DNA from: Rhizobium sp. P40RR-XXII
GTDB lineage: Bacteria; Pseudomonadota; Alphaproteobacteria; Rhizobiales; Rhizobiaceae
NCBI RefSeq assembly: GCF_012641405.1
Contig: NZ_JABAII010000021.1
Coordinates: 1 to 64,000 of the forward strand
DNA length: 64,000 bases
Direction: 5' to 3'
The notes below the pieces were generated by a model. The model was not told where the DNA came from, searched no databases, and was given only the letters and a program-made list of their open reading frames with translations. Both the position numbers and the translations under genes were made by a program. Of this stretch, positions 1 to 9,301 are shown one piece after another; positions within the stretch are counted from its first letter, which is position 1, and the number at the start of each line of letters is the position of its first letter.

Positions 1-125
1 ACAGCCTCGCACAGTCGAAGCGACATGGCGCAAGGCTGGTGAAATGCTCGACTGCTTCTCGCCAGCCGAATGCGCAAACTACCTCACAAACTCAGGATAT
101 GCTTCCGTATGAAAGCAGCAGGCTC
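1..125 (+). mobile_element. IS630-family element, 3' end only (left edge of window)
   Basis: The first 125 bases match positions 42955-43079 of the complete IS630 copy with only two differences. They encode the transposase C-terminus (stop at 110-112) and run to the element's right end, which is followed by a TA dinucleotide (126-127), the expected IS630 target. The rest of the element lies outside the window. It has the same orientation as the copy at 42035-43079, so the intervening 42 kb is flanked by direct IS copies. Confidence 0.9.
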
Positions 126-167
126 TAGCGCAATTCGAGAGTTACGCTCGACGTGCGTCGGTTGCCC

Positions 168-824
168 TCAACCACTCGCCTTACCCTCCACGAACGTATC
201 CCGCATCGCCCGCAAAATAATCACCGCCGAAGCCGCCCCGGGGTCGATATGTCCCAGAGACCGCTCGCCCAGCCGCGCAGCGCGGCCGCGGGCGGCGATC
301 ATGGAGCTTGTGGAGTCCGCCCCGGTTTCAGCAGCTTCGACGATATTGTTCCACATGACGGCAACATCGCGTGAACCTGCCTTCACATCGATGGCGGCTT
401 CTGCGGCGGGGATCCAGGCGTCGAGCATGGTCTTGTCGCCGCGCTGGCCTTTACCGCGTTGCTGGATACCGGCGCGCATCTCTTCGACGATCATCGCCTG
501 ACAGGCAGGCGAAAGGGACTCGTCCGTTTTCAATGCCTGCGACGCACGGCGAAAAGCTGTGGCATAGAGCGGACCCGTCGATGCGCCGACGGCATCCAGA
601 AAGGCGGAGGCTGCGATGGAGAAGATTTCCGAGGGCAGGGCCTGCGCGAGATCGAGCTTTGAGAGTTCTGCATTCACCGCCATGAAGCCGAGGGACATGG
701 TGATGCCGTGATCGGCATCACCGATCGCCCCGTCCAGCTCTGAAAGCCGGTCCTTCTCGGCATTGATCGCGATCGATATGCGCTGGAACATGGTGCCCAG
801 GCATCGCGCGGCTTTTTCCGACAT
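168..824 (-). CDS. dhaL: DhaL-type dihydroxyacetone/ketose kinase ADP-binding subunit (paralogue 1)
   Basis: The 218-residue product has the DhaL family pattern: an N-terminal IGDADHG motif, which carries the Asp residues that bind Mg-ADP, a central GASTGPLY segment, a GDKTMLDAW segment and a C-terminal RAARLGERSLGHIDPGA block. In this family DhaL holds the nucleotide and phosphorylates the sugar bound covalently on DhaK. I chose the ATG at 824 because GGGAGGAA sits just upstream; an in-frame start at 866 has no such site. It is the last gene of the minus-strand operon and lies 52 bp after the SorC-DhaK fusion gene, which is probably its partner. Family assignment is secure; the actual substrate is unknown. 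Confidence 0.9.
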   Translation of the reverse strand: MSEKAARCLGTMFQRISIAINAEKDRLSELDGAIGDADHGITMSLGFMAVNAELSKLDLAQALPSEIFSIAASAFLDAVGASTGPLYATAFRRASQALKTDESLSPACQAMIVEEMRAGIQQRGKGQRGDKTMLDAWIPAAEAAIDVKAGSRDVAVMWNNIVEAAETGADSTSSMIAARGRAARLGERSLGHIDPGAASAVIILRAMRDTFVEGKASG

Positions 825-876
825 CGTCTTCCTCCCGATCCCAGCAGTTTCAGAGCTACTGGGCACATTCTTATGT

Positions 877-2973
877 TCATCCGACCTTCAAAGCGAAGGT
901 GTCGCATGGATGGTGCAGCATCTCAGTCAGTTTCTGGTCGAGATGCAGGATGGATATGGATGCGCCGACCATGTCGAGCGATGTGCAATAATGCCCCACC
1001 CAATTCGCCTCGATCTTGATGTCCTTGGCGCTCAGCCTTTGCTCGACGCGCCGGAACAGGATGTAGAGCTCCATCAATGGCGTCGCGCCGAAGGAGTTGA
1101 TCAGGACGGCAACACGATCACCCGCAAGGGGCTTCATTTCGGAAAAGATCCGGTCCATCACCCGGTCGGTGATCTCGTCGGCGGTCATCATCTTTTCGCG
1201 GGTGACGCCGCGTTCGCCGTGAATGCCCATGCCGAACTCGATATCGTCGGGGCCGATCTCGAAATTGTGGCGTCGCGTCTGCGGCAGCGAGCAGGGCTCC
1301 AGTGCGACCCCCATGGTGAAGGTCCGGTCATTGGCCTTGCGAGTAATCGCCTCGCAGGTGTCGAGTGAGAGGCCTTTGTCGCAGGCGGCGCCTGCGATCT
1401 TGAAGATGAAGAAGTTACCGGCAACGCCGCGCCGTCCTTCGCGATCCTCGATCGGCGACGAGGAGATATCGTCTGTTGTCAGCACGGTGCGGACGTCGAT
1501 CTGCTGTTCCTGCGCCATTTCCGCAGCCATTTCGAAGTTCATGACGTCACCGGCATAATTGCCGTAGACGAAGAGCACGCCTTCGCCGCCTGAGGACGCT
1601 TTGGCGCATTCGAGGATCGGCGTCGGTGGTGGCGAGGAAAAGATGTTGCCAATGGCGACGGCATCGGCAAGACCCTTGCCGACATAGCCGAGAAAACAAG
1701 GCTCATGCCCAGTGCCGCCGCCGATCACCAGGCCGACCTTACCGACCCTCGGACCGTTTCGCGCCATCAGCGCCCGGTTCGATCCCTTGATCGGTGCAAT
1801 ATGCGTGGCATGCGCCTTGACGAGGCCCTCGAGCATCTCGTCGACAACATCATCGGGATTGTTGAGGAATTTCTTGATATGCGTCCGGTAGCTGCTGGGC
1901 AATGAGAGGCTGTTATCGATCCTTGGACGTTGCTGGGATTTCGGATCGAATTCGGTGACGCCGTCCGCATTCAGAATGCCGCGCCCCGTGGCAGCATCGG
2001 TAATGAGCACGTTGATATAACCGCCGCGCAAGGCAGCGAGGATCGCCGGCACTTTGTCGAAGCCGCCGGCAACGGCGATCCGCAGCCCGATGGACTTCAG
2101 CATGTTGAGGGATATGCCGACGGTGCGATCGTCAAGCGGGCCTGCAATCGGCTGACCTTTCGCATCGATGAAGCGACCGGCGAGAACGCCGACGGCATTC
2201 TTTGCCAGATAATCCTGCAACGAAACCGACTCGAAGAAGCCGCTGCTATGGATCGTCGAGTTCGGCCGCAGCGACGCGATGCCGAAGATGGCCTTGTTGG
2301 CCTTGGACAGCATCGCAAACTGATCCTCAACCAGCGGCTCCCGCAGTAATATGTCCCGAACCTCGGGAGCCGAGACGATGGCGGGCGCTGTGATATTGAT
2401 GAGCTTGCCATCAGTCGCATTGGCAAAAGCTGCGGCGCAAAGCTCCGGCGTATAGGCAAAGCGCGCGCGCGTGCCGCCGGTTGCCTGAACGATGGTGACG
2501 TCCTGTAGGTTCGGTACATTGGCCTGCTCGGCAACGGCGAGGACCGTGCGGCCCCAAGCGACGGCAAGCGTGTCGCCGGATTTTAAGAGCCGGGCGATTG
2601 CCTGAGCGCCCGCGGTGCCGAGGCGGTCGATCAGCGGCCGCGAGCCGTCGTCGCTCGGGACGACAAGACAGTCATGCAGGCCGAAATGTCGCTTCAGTTC
2701 CTGGGCGATGGAGAGAGAGCTTAGCCGCGATGGCTCGAGCGAGATATTGACGATACCGCGGCTGCGAGCATCGGCCAGATAGCTGTTCACGGTCGCCCGC
2801 GAGATACCCATGATCTCGGCGATATCGCCTTGCGTCTTGCCATCTTCATAGTAAAGCCAGCAGGCCCAGACATAGGGATCGTCGCCATAGCGTAGCGGCA
2901 TACTATCGGTTGCGTCCGGCGCACCCGCCTTGCTTGCACTATTTTTACCGACCGAAGATGCCTTGCCTGTCAT
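877..2973 (-). CDS. SorC-family transcriptional regulator fused to DhaK kinase subunit
   Basis: This 698-residue protein joins two families. Residues about 40-95 form a helix-turn-helix (GKTQGDIAEIMGISRATVNS) and about 100-345 a SorC/DeoR-type sugar-binding domain. From about 358 to the end it is a full-length DhaK: it opens HIKKFLNNPDDVV, has the GGGTGHEP loop, and keeps the GIHGE motif whose His binds the keto-sugar covalently, at about residue 575. Both halves look intact, so the protein could bind DNA, sense a sugar phosphate and act as kinase subunit. It is followed by its own DhaL. A separate DhaK/DhaL pair lies upstream in the same operon. The likely target is the inverted repeat at 9302-9336. 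The domain calls are from sequence; autoregulation is inferred. Confidence 0.9.
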   Translation of the reverse strand: MTGKASSVGKNSASKAGAPDATDSMPLRYGDDPYVWACWLYYEDGKTQGDIAEIMGISRATVNSYLADARSRGIVNISLEPSRLSSLSIAQELKRHFGLHDCLVVPSDDGSRPLIDRLGTAGAQAIARLLKSGDTLAVAWGRTVLAVAEQANVPNLQDVTIVQATGGTRARFAYTPELCAAAFANATDGKLINITAPAIVSAPEVRDILLREPLVEDQFAMLSKANKAIFGIASLRPNSTIHSSGFFESVSLQDYLAKNAVGVLAGRFIDAKGQPIAGPLDDRTVGISLNMLKSIGLRIAVAGGFDKVPAILAALRGGYINVLITDAATGRGILNADGVTEFDPKSQQRPRIDNSLSLPSSYRTHIKKFLNNPDDVVDEMLEGLVKAHATHIAPIKGSNRALMARNGPRVGKVGLVIGGGTGHEPCFLGYVGKGLADAVAIGNIFSSPPPTPILECAKASSGGEGVLFVYGNYAGDVMNFEMAAEMAQEQQIDVRTVLTTDDISSSPIEDREGRRGVAGNFFIFKIAGAACDKGLSLDTCEAITRKANDRTFTMGVALEPCSLPQTRRHNFEIGPDDIEFGMGIHGERGVTREKMMTADEITDRVMDRIFSEMKPLAGDRVAVLINSFGATPLMELYILFRRVEQRLSAKDIKIEANWVGHYCTSLDMVGASISILHLDQKLTEMLHHPCDTFALKVG

Positions 2974-3105
2974 GACGATTCACAATTCCCTTTTCCTGCC
3001 CGAGCATGGAAGCAATGGCGTATGTTTGCAAATGCTTCTTCGAGCGAGGGGCGGCCCGCGATCCCGTGGTGGAGCACGGGATCGTGTGAGCCTTGGGAGA
3101 GCCCT

Positions 3106-3747
3106 TTATGTCAGCCGCGCGCGCGCGCCGAGGGAAAGCTCCTTCAGGATGATCGCACAGGACGTAGCACCGGCATCCAGCACGCCAAGCGAACGTTCGC
3201 CCAGCCGGCTGGCGCGGCCGATCTTGGCAACGAGATTGAGCGTGGCGTCTCGGCCGGCCTCGGCGGCAGCGACTAATGCATCGAGCGCTTCCGCAAAAGA
3301 TTTGCCGGCTGCATTCGTTGCATCGAACGCTTCGATTGCCGGAACCAGCGTATCGAGCAGCGTCTTGTCGCCGACCTTGGCGGAACCGATCGATTGGATG
3401 CCTTCGAGCCCAGCATGCAGCGCCTTGCTATAGGCCGCACTGTCGACCGCCTCGATGCCTTCGAGCTTTTCGGCAATCTCGGTGAACATGACGCCGTAAA
3501 GCGGACCCATGGAGCCGCCGATCTCGGTCATCAGCACCGTGCCCAGCGTGTCGAGCGACGTCGATAGCGACTGGTTCTTGCCCTTCAGGCGCTCCGATGC
3601 CATGCCGAAGCCCTTGGCCATGTTGACGCCGTGATCGCCGTCGCCGATCTTGCCATCGATCTCGCTTAGATAGGCCCGGTTTTCGACGATGCGCTCGGCC
3701 ATCACCAGAACGATGTCGCCTGATGTTGCATTGTTGAATGTCTGCAT
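3106..3747 (-). CDS. dhaL: DhaL-type ketose kinase ADP-binding subunit (paralogue 2)
   Basis: The 213-residue product carries the DhaL signature IGDGDHG near residue 35 (Asp ligands for Mg-nucleotide), a GGSMGPLYG block, GDKTLLDTL and the C-terminal RASRLGERSLGVLDAGA. GAGGGGGA lies just before the ATG. It starts 13 bp after the stop of the stand-alone DhaK gene, so the two form a normal DhaK-DhaL pair. Sequence differs clearly from the DhaL at 168-824, so the operon encodes two distinct two-subunit kinases. With the neighbouring dehydrogenase this pair most likely phosphorylates a small ketose such as dihydroxyacetone or erythrulose. Confidence 0.92.
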   Translation of the reverse strand: MQTFNNATSGDIVLVMAERIVENRAYLSEIDGKIGDGDHGVNMAKGFGMASERLKGKNQSLSTSLDTLGTVLMTEIGGSMGPLYGVMFTEIAEKLEGIEAVDSAAYSKALHAGLEGIQSIGSAKVGDKTLLDTLVPAIEAFDATNAAGKSFAEALDALVAAAEAGRDATLNLVAKIGRASRLGERSLGVLDAGATSCAIILKELSLGARARLT

Positions 3748-3760
3748 GTGTACATCCCCC

Positions 3761-4753
3761 TCAGAGCAGCGTCGTGCACTTGACCTCGACGTCCAAAAGC
3801 TCCTTGAGCTCTTCGTCGAGCGCCATGACGGTCAGCGTCGCGCCGACCATTTCTAGCGACGTGAAGTAATTGCCGATATAGGTCTTGTAGATCTTCAGGC
3901 CCCGCTCGGAGATCTTCGCCTCGATCGTATCATTCAGGATGTAAAGCTCGTTGACCGGAGTGGCACCTAGGCCCGATACCAGGACGGCCACTTGCGTTCC
4001 GGCTGCCAGATTATGATCGTCGAGCACGATCTGGCACATGTCTTCGGCAATCTCCGCCGCCGTCTTTAGTGGTTCCACCCGAACGCCAGGCTCACCGTGA
4101 TGGCCGATGCCGACTTCCATCGTACCGGGTTCGATCCGGAAATTCGGATGACCGACGGCGGGCAGGGTGCAGGGGCCAAGGCCGATACCGACGGAGCGGC
4201 AACGGTCGATCGCCTTCTGTGCGGCAACGCGGACTTCATCGAGGCTTGCGCCCTTGGACGCCTTGGCGCCGCCGACCTTCCACATGAAGATTTCGCCGGC
4301 CACGCCGCGGCGCTTCTCGCGCTCTTCGGGCGGTGCGGAGCAGACATCGTCGTTCGCAACGACGGTCGCGACTTCAATGCCATCCTTTGCAGCAAGCTTC
4401 ATTGCCATCTTCACATTCATATTGTCGCCGGCATAGTTGCCGTAAAGGCAGATGACGCCGCGACCGCCATTGGCCTCGCGGATGGCATCATGGAAGCTCT
4501 TGGCCGTCGGTGACGAAAAGAGCTCGCCGACGGCGACCGCATCCAACATGTTCTTGCCGGCGTAGCCAATGAAGGCCGGCTCATGGCCCGAACCGCCGCC
4601 AGTGATCACGCCGACCTTTCCGGCATGCGGCGCATCCTTGGCCACCACGACGCGCGGATTTTCTGCCAGGCGTACGATGTCCGAGTGTGCCTTGATGAAG
4701 CCTTTTACAGTATCTTCAACGACTTCATCGGGATTGTTGATGAACCGCTGCAT
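3761..4753 (-). CDS. dhaK: DhaK-type ketose kinase substrate-binding subunit
   Basis: The 330-residue protein begins MQRFINNPDEVVEDT and has the DhaK landmarks GGGSGHEP (nucleophile-side loop), GNYAGDNMN, RRGVAGEIF and GIGHHGEPG, in which the active His forms a hemiaminal with the carbonyl of the sugar. The ATG at 4753 is preceded by AGGAGA; an in-frame start nine codons upstream lacks a site. It lies between the short-chain dehydrogenase and the DhaL gene. In the family ATP is used by DhaK-DhaL-type single enzymes, or phosphoenolpyruvate through DhaM. No DhaM or PTS gene is visible here, so ATP is the likelier donor. Confidence 0.92.
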   Translation of the reverse strand: MQRFINNPDEVVEDTVKGFIKAHSDIVRLAENPRVVVAKDAPHAGKVGVITGGGSGHEPAFIGYAGKNMLDAVAVGELFSSPTAKSFHDAIREANGGRGVICLYGNYAGDNMNVKMAMKLAAKDGIEVATVVANDDVCSAPPEEREKRRGVAGEIFMWKVGGAKASKGASLDEVRVAAQKAIDRCRSVGIGLGPCTLPAVGHPNFRIEPGTMEVGIGHHGEPGVRVEPLKTAAEIAEDMCQIVLDDHNLAAGTQVAVLVSGLGATPVNELYILNDTIEAKISERGLKIYKTYIGNYFTSLEMVGATLTVMALDEELKELLDVEVKCTTLL

Positions 4754-4786
4754 GGTCTCTCCTGTCGAATTGTCGAGCATCTGGGC

Positions 4787-5560
4787 TCAAAGAATGGTGT
4801 AGCCGCCGTCGATCAGAAGATCGGCGCCATTGATCATGTCCGCGCCGGACGAGGAGAGGAAAACAGCCGCGGCTGCGATCTCCTGCGGGAAGGCAAAGCG
4901 GCCGGTGGGGATGCGCTTCTTGGCGGCCTCACCCTTTTCGCCAGCCCAGGCCTTCTTGCCGAGCTCGGTCAGCACGATCGTCGGTGAGATGGTGTTGACG
5001 TTGATGCCATGCTTGCCCCATTCGGCGGCAAAGGTCTTGGACATGCCGATCACGCCGAACTTGGAGGCGCAATAGGCGACATGCTCTTCGATGGCGACGG
5101 TACCTGCCTGCGAGGCGAGATTGACGATCTTGCCGCCTTTGCCGGCCGTGATCATGGCGCGACCGACCGCCTGCGTGACCAGGAACGTGCCCTTGAGATT
5201 GATGTTGATCGTCTTGTCCCAGTAGTCGAGCGGCAGATCCTCGGCCGGTGCGAGGAAGACGACGCCGGCGCTGTTGACGGAGATATCGATTCCGCCGAAA
5301 TGTGAGACGACATCGCTGACGGCCTTGGTGACGGAGGCCGGATCGGACACGTCGCAGACGAATGCTTCTGCGCCGCCGCCGATTTCGGATGCCTTGGCCT
5401 TTGCCATATCGACATTGATATCGAGAACAGCCACCTTCGCGCCCTTGGATGCGAAAGCTGCCGCGATGGCAGCGCCGATGCCGGAGCCACCGCCCGTAAC
5501 AAGCGCTGTTTTGCCTGACAGCGGGAAATTCAAATCAATGTCTGGTGATGTCTCGGTCAT
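4787..5560 (-). CDS. Short-chain dehydrogenase, GolD/DthD-like (polyol to ketose)
   Basis: This is a classical SDR of 257 residues. It has the Rossmann motif TGGGSGIG near residue 20, the NSAG motif, catalytic Ser in NLASQAG, YCASK as the Tyr-x-x-x-Lys pair, and a C-terminal GADLLIDGGYT segment. The ATG at 5560 fits a GAGG ribosome-binding site ten bases upstream better than the TTG at 5569. Placed between a sugar importer and DhaK/DhaL kinases, it most likely oxidises a small polyol such as a tetritol to the ketose that the kinases phosphorylate. Resemblance to D-threitol or galactitol dehydrogenases is from memory of those families, so the substrate is tentative. Confidence 0.85.
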   Translation of the reverse strand: MTETSPDIDLNFPLSGKTALVTGGGSGIGAAIAAAFASKGAKVAVLDINVDMAKAKASEIGGGAEAFVCDVSDPASVTKAVSDVVSHFGGIDISVNSAGVVFLAPAEDLPLDYWDKTININLKGTFLVTQAVGRAMITAGKGGKIVNLASQAGTVAIEEHVAYCASKFGVIGMSKTFAAEWGKHGINVNTISPTIVLTELGKKAWAGEKGEAAKKRIPTGRFAFPQEIAAAAVFLSSSGADMINGADLLIDGGYTIL

Positions 5561-5620
5561 CTTTTTCAAGCCTCTGTCTTCGGGGTACGGCGGGGCGGCA
5601 GTTCGCCCCGCCGCATTGTT

Positions 5621-6610
5621 TTACTTGCGGGTTTCGAGCAGCTTGTCGACATTGTCGGCCGTTACCGGCGTCCATGGGACATTGTAGTTCTTCTCCTTGC
5701 CGTCGTTGAACGGCATGTCGGGATACTGCGACCAGATCTTCGATTCCGGCTTGTAGTTGCCCTTCTTGGTGGCGAAGATCGCAAGATCGAGGGCGCCCTG
5801 GGCCTGCGCACTGGCATCCTGCAGGATCGAAGTCATCGTACCCTGCTTGACCGCGTGGAGCGCATCGGTAATGCCGTCGATACCTGCAATAGCGAAATCC
5901 TTGACGTTGAGCTTGGCAGCCTTGATCGCCTCGATCGCGCCGAGCGCCATCTCGTCATTCTGGCCGATGACGCCGTTGATCTGGCCCGGGTGCGAGGTCA
6001 GCCAGTTTTCCATCAGCGTCTGTGCCTCAGCGCGCGACCAATTGGCCGTCTGGTCTTCCAGCACCTTCACATTCGGGCACTCCGCAAGCGCCTTCTTGTT
6101 GCCTTCGAGGCGCGAGATCTGCGCGGACTGGCCGATCGGGCCTTCGAGGATGACGACATTGCCCTTGCAGCCAATCTTGTCGAGAACGGTCTTGGCTTCC
6201 ATGTAACCGGAGATCGTGTCGTCGGAGCCGACATAGGAGGTCAGGAGATCGGAGTTGACGCGGGTGTTGGAGCCGACGACCGGGATACCGGCATCATGGG
6301 CTGCCTGAACGGCGGTCGCTGCCGCTTCGATATCGATTGGCACGAAGATGATGGCGTCGAACTTCTGCGTGATCATCGTGTTGACCTGCTCCTGCTGGAC
6401 AAGTGCGTCATAGCGGCCGTCGAAGATGGTCAGGTCGACGTCACCGTTCTTGACGGCGGGATGCTCCTTCAGCGCTGCCGACCAGATCTGCATGAACTCG
6501 GCGTTGAGGCCATAGGGAGCAGCACCAATCTTCAGTTTCTTATCCTGCGCGAGAGACGGCGAAGCCAGAAGTGCGGTCGCGGCAGCAAGGGCAATCAGTA
6601 ATTTTTTCAT
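5621..6610 (-). CDS. Periplasmic sugar-binding protein of ribose-type ABC importer
   Basis: The 329-residue product starts with a signal peptide (MKKLLIALAAATALL, cleavage near SLAQ-DKK) and continues as a two-lobe periplasmic binding protein of the RbsB class, with characteristic FDAIIFVPIDIEAAATAV and INGVIGQNDEMALGAIEA segments. GGAGGAGA precedes the ATG. It is followed by the SDR gene and preceded by permease and ATPase genes of the same importer. The ligand is a monosaccharide or polyol; the operon context points to a C3-C5 compound. Confidence 0.92.
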   Translation of the reverse strand: MKKLLIALAAATALLASPSLAQDKKLKIGAAPYGLNAEFMQIWSAALKEHPAVKNGDVDLTIFDGRYDALVQQEQVNTMITQKFDAIIFVPIDIEAAATAVQAAHDAGIPVVGSNTRVNSDLLTSYVGSDDTISGYMEAKTVLDKIGCKGNVVILEGPIGQSAQISRLEGNKKALAECPNVKVLEDQTANWSRAEAQTLMENWLTSHPGQINGVIGQNDEMALGAIEAIKAAKLNVKDFAIAGIDGITDALHAVKQGTMTSILQDASAQAQGALDLAIFATKKGNYKPESKIWSQYPDMPFNDGKEKNYNVPWTPVTADNVDKLLETRK

Positions 6611-6694
6611 TATAAGTCTCCTCCATTGAAAGTCCGGCGGCCGTTGTGACGCGCCGTTTGGTTTCCGAGTGCGAACACTGGAATTTCTTCGGGC

Positions 6695-7699
6695 TTAGCT
6701 GCCCAGGTTTCTCTTTTGGTCGAGCATGACGGCGCCGACGATGAGCGCGCCCTTGAGGACCTGCTGGTAGTAGGATTGGATCCCCATCAGATCGAGGCCG
6801 TTGTTCATGACGCCGATGATCAATGCGCCGATCAGCGTGCCGGTGATGCGGCCGACGCCGCCGGAAAGGCTGGTGCCGCCGATGACGACAGCCGCGATGG
6901 CGTCGAGTTCGTAGGCGATGCCGGCTTGCGGTAAAGCGGAGCCGGTGCGAGCCGCGAGGATCATGCCTGCCAGCCCGGAAAGGCCGCCGGAAATCACATA
7001 AGCGAGAAAGCGCAGCTTGCTGACATTGATGCCTGACGTGATGGCAGCATGAGGGTTACCGCCGACGGCGTAGATATAGCGGCCGAAGCGGGTGCGGTTC
7101 AGAACCCACCAGGCGACGATGAAGACGATGGCGAGCAGGATGACCGGCATCGGAATGGACAAGACACTGCCGGTGCCGATCCAGCGGAAATCCGGAATGA
7201 GCGCCGGAACCGGCTTACCGCCGCCATAAATCAACGTCAGGCCGCGTGCTGCCGAGAGCATGCCGAGTGTTGCGACGAAGGCGGGGACAGCGAAACGGGA
7301 CACGATGAGGCCGACCACGGCGCCGCAGGCGACACCGACGAGCAGACCGACGGCGAGCGCGATATAGGGTGGATAGGGGGCGCCGACGATGCCGGCTGTC
7401 GCTGACGTCGTTGCGAAGCTTGCGCTGACGATCCCGGTGAGCGCAACCACGGAGCCGACGGAGAGGTCGATGCCGCGTGTCAGGATGACAAATGTCATGC
7501 CGATCGCCAGCACGCCGTTGATCGAAGTCTGCAGCAACACATTCGAGATGTTGCCGGCCGTCAGGAAATACTCATTCGAGAATGAGAGGACGACGGCCAG
7601 AAGCAAGAAGGCGAGAAAGATCCCGTATTCCTGAATGATCAATCTGCGCCGGTCCGAACCGAACCAGGAATTGGACGGATTGTTGTCAGTGGCGGACAT
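6695..7699 (-). CDS. Ribose-type (CUT2) sugar ABC transporter permease
   Basis: The 334-residue, strongly hydrophobic protein has the RbsC/BPD-2 layout with about eight to ten membrane segments, the TRGIDLSVGSVVALTG motif, and the LSGGVGRITGTLIGALIIG stretch near the end that contacts the ATPase. The ATG at 7699 is preceded by AAGAGGT; an upstream in-frame start at 7753 would overlap the ATPase stop and has no site. It lies between the ATPase and the binding-protein gene. Confidence 0.92.
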   Translation of the reverse strand: MSATDNNPSNSWFGSDRRRLIIQEYGIFLAFLLLAVVLSFSNEYFLTAGNISNVLLQTSINGVLAIGMTFVILTRGIDLSVGSVVALTGIVSASFATTSATAGIVGAPYPPYIALAVGLLVGVACGAVVGLIVSRFAVPAFVATLGMLSAARGLTLIYGGGKPVPALIPDFRWIGTGSVLSIPMPVILLAIVFIVAWWVLNRTRFGRYIYAVGGNPHAAITSGINVSKLRFLAYVISGGLSGLAGMILAARTGSALPQAGIAYELDAIAAVVIGGTSLSGGVGRITGTLIGALIIGVMNNGLDLMGIQSYYQQVLKGALIVGAVMLDQKRNLGS

Positions 7700-7753
7700 T
7701 GCAAATACCTCTTGTTGCCGGGCGCTTCTTTTTGGCCTCGTGCTCCGTCGCAT

Positions 7754-9232
7754 TCAGGTCGACAGATGCACGAGCGATTGCGCGTCGGCCTCCTCCCTCT
7801 TGAGAATCCCGGCGGAGCGTCCCTGGCGCATCACCAGGATGCGGTCGGACATGCCGAGAACCTCGTCTATTTCGGATGAGATCATGATCACGGTGCCGCC
7901 TTGGGCGGCGAAGTCGCAAATGATGCGATAGATTTCGCGCTTGGCACCGACATCGACGCCGCGCGTCGGCTCGTCCAGCAGCAGTACTTTCGGCTTGCGC
8001 AGAAACCATTTGCCGAGAACGACCTTCTGCTGATTGCCGCCGGAAAGGCCGGAGACGGGCATGCTGTCGCGCGCCGCCTTGATGCCGAAACGCTTGATTA
8101 TATCCTGGCTAGCTGTGGCCTCGGCCCGGCGATCCATCGAGAAACGCGGGCTCATTTCTGGAAGGCTCGCGAGGCAGATGTTGTTGCGCACGCTATCGAT
8201 CAGGTTGAGACCCGTGAGCTTGCGATCTTCGGTCACGAAGGCAATGCCGTGCTGCATGGCTTCTGCCGGCTTGCGCACGACGATGGGTTCGCCGGCGAGC
8301 ATGATCTTGCCGCTGCTGACGGCATCGACGCCGAAGATGCAGTTGAAGATCTCGGTCCGGCCCGATCCCATCAGGCCATAGATGCCGAAGATCTCGCCCT
8401 TATGGGCGGTAAACGAGATATCGTTGACCTTGCCCTCTGCGCTAAGACCGGTGACTTCCAGCCCGGGCGTCGCCGTCGGCACATTGGTCTTGATATATTC
8501 CTCGCCAAGCTCGCGGCCGACGATCATACGGATGAGGCCGGGCCGATCGATCTCGGCGAGTACACCGCTGCCGACATAGGATCCATCGCGGAAGGCCGTG
8601 TAGGAATCGGCGATCTGGAAGATTTCGGACAGGCGGTGCGAGACGTAGACGACGCCCTTGCCCCCGGCCTTCAGCCGCTCGATGGTCGCAAACAGCTGCT
8701 GTGCTTCCTTCTCGCCGATTGCCGAGGTGGGCTCGTCCATGAAGATCACCTCGGCGTCATGGCTCAGCGCCTTGGCGATCTCGACCAGCTGAACCTGGGC
8801 GACCGAAAGGTTCATCATGAATTGCGTGGCGCGGATCTTGAACTGCAACCGGTCGAGCAGCGCCTGCGCATTGCGGTTCATCGTCTTGAAATCGATGCCG
8901 CCGAAGCGGGCCGATGGCTCACGGCCGAGATAGATGTTCTCCGCAACGGTCATGTGCGGGATGGGGCTGAGTTCCTGTTCGATGATGGCAATACCGGCAG
9001 CAAGCGCTTCGGCGGGGCTTGCATAATCCACGTCCTTGCCGCGGCGGCGGATCGAGCCAGCATCGCGCTTGTGAATACCCATCAGGATCTTGATGAAGGT
9101 CGACTTGCCGGCGCCGTTGCCTCCGCACAAGGCGTGGACGGAACCGGGCCGCAGCTGAAAGCGTCCGTCGCGCAATGCAGCGACGCCGCCAAAGGACTTC
9201 TTCAGCCCCTCTACTTCAAGCAGGAATTCCAC
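7754..9232 (-). CDS. Ribose-type (CUT2) sugar ABC transporter ATPase, two nucleotide-binding domains
   Basis: The 492-residue protein is a tandem ABC ATPase. The first domain has a P-loop GGNGAGKST (most homologues read GENGAGKST), a signature region beginning LSVAQVQL and Walker B FMDEPTSA. The second has the degenerate P-loop GLMGSGRTE usual for RbsA-type proteins, an intact LSGGNQQKV signature and DEPTRGVDVG. The start is GTG, four bases after GGAGGGGAA. It is the first gene of the eight-gene operon running down to 168. Confidence 0.93.
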   Translation of the reverse strand: MEFLLEVEGLKKSFGGVAALRDGRFQLRPGSVHALCGGNGAGKSTFIKILMGIHKRDAGSIRRRGKDVDYASPAEALAAGIAIIEQELSPIPHMTVAENIYLGREPSARFGGIDFKTMNRNAQALLDRLQFKIRATQFMMNLSVAQVQLVEIAKALSHDAEVIFMDEPTSAIGEKEAQQLFATIERLKAGGKGVVYVSHRLSEIFQIADSYTAFRDGSYVGSGVLAEIDRPGLIRMIVGRELGEEYIKTNVPTATPGLEVTGLSAEGKVNDISFTAHKGEIFGIYGLMGSGRTEIFNCIFGVDAVSSGKIMLAGEPIVVRKPAEAMQHGIAFVTEDRKLTGLNLIDSVRNNICLASLPEMSPRFSMDRRAEATASQDIIKRFGIKAARDSMPVSGLSGGNQQKVVLGKWFLRKPKVLLLDEPTRGVDVGAKREIYRIICDFAAQGGTVIMISSEIDEVLGMSDRILVMRQGRSAGILKREEADAQSLVHLST

Positions 9233-9301
9233 TTTCCCCTCCGCACTCCCGATGCCGGAGCAAGCTCTGACGAGACCGTCGATTGTTGCCTAGCACCAAT
9301 G

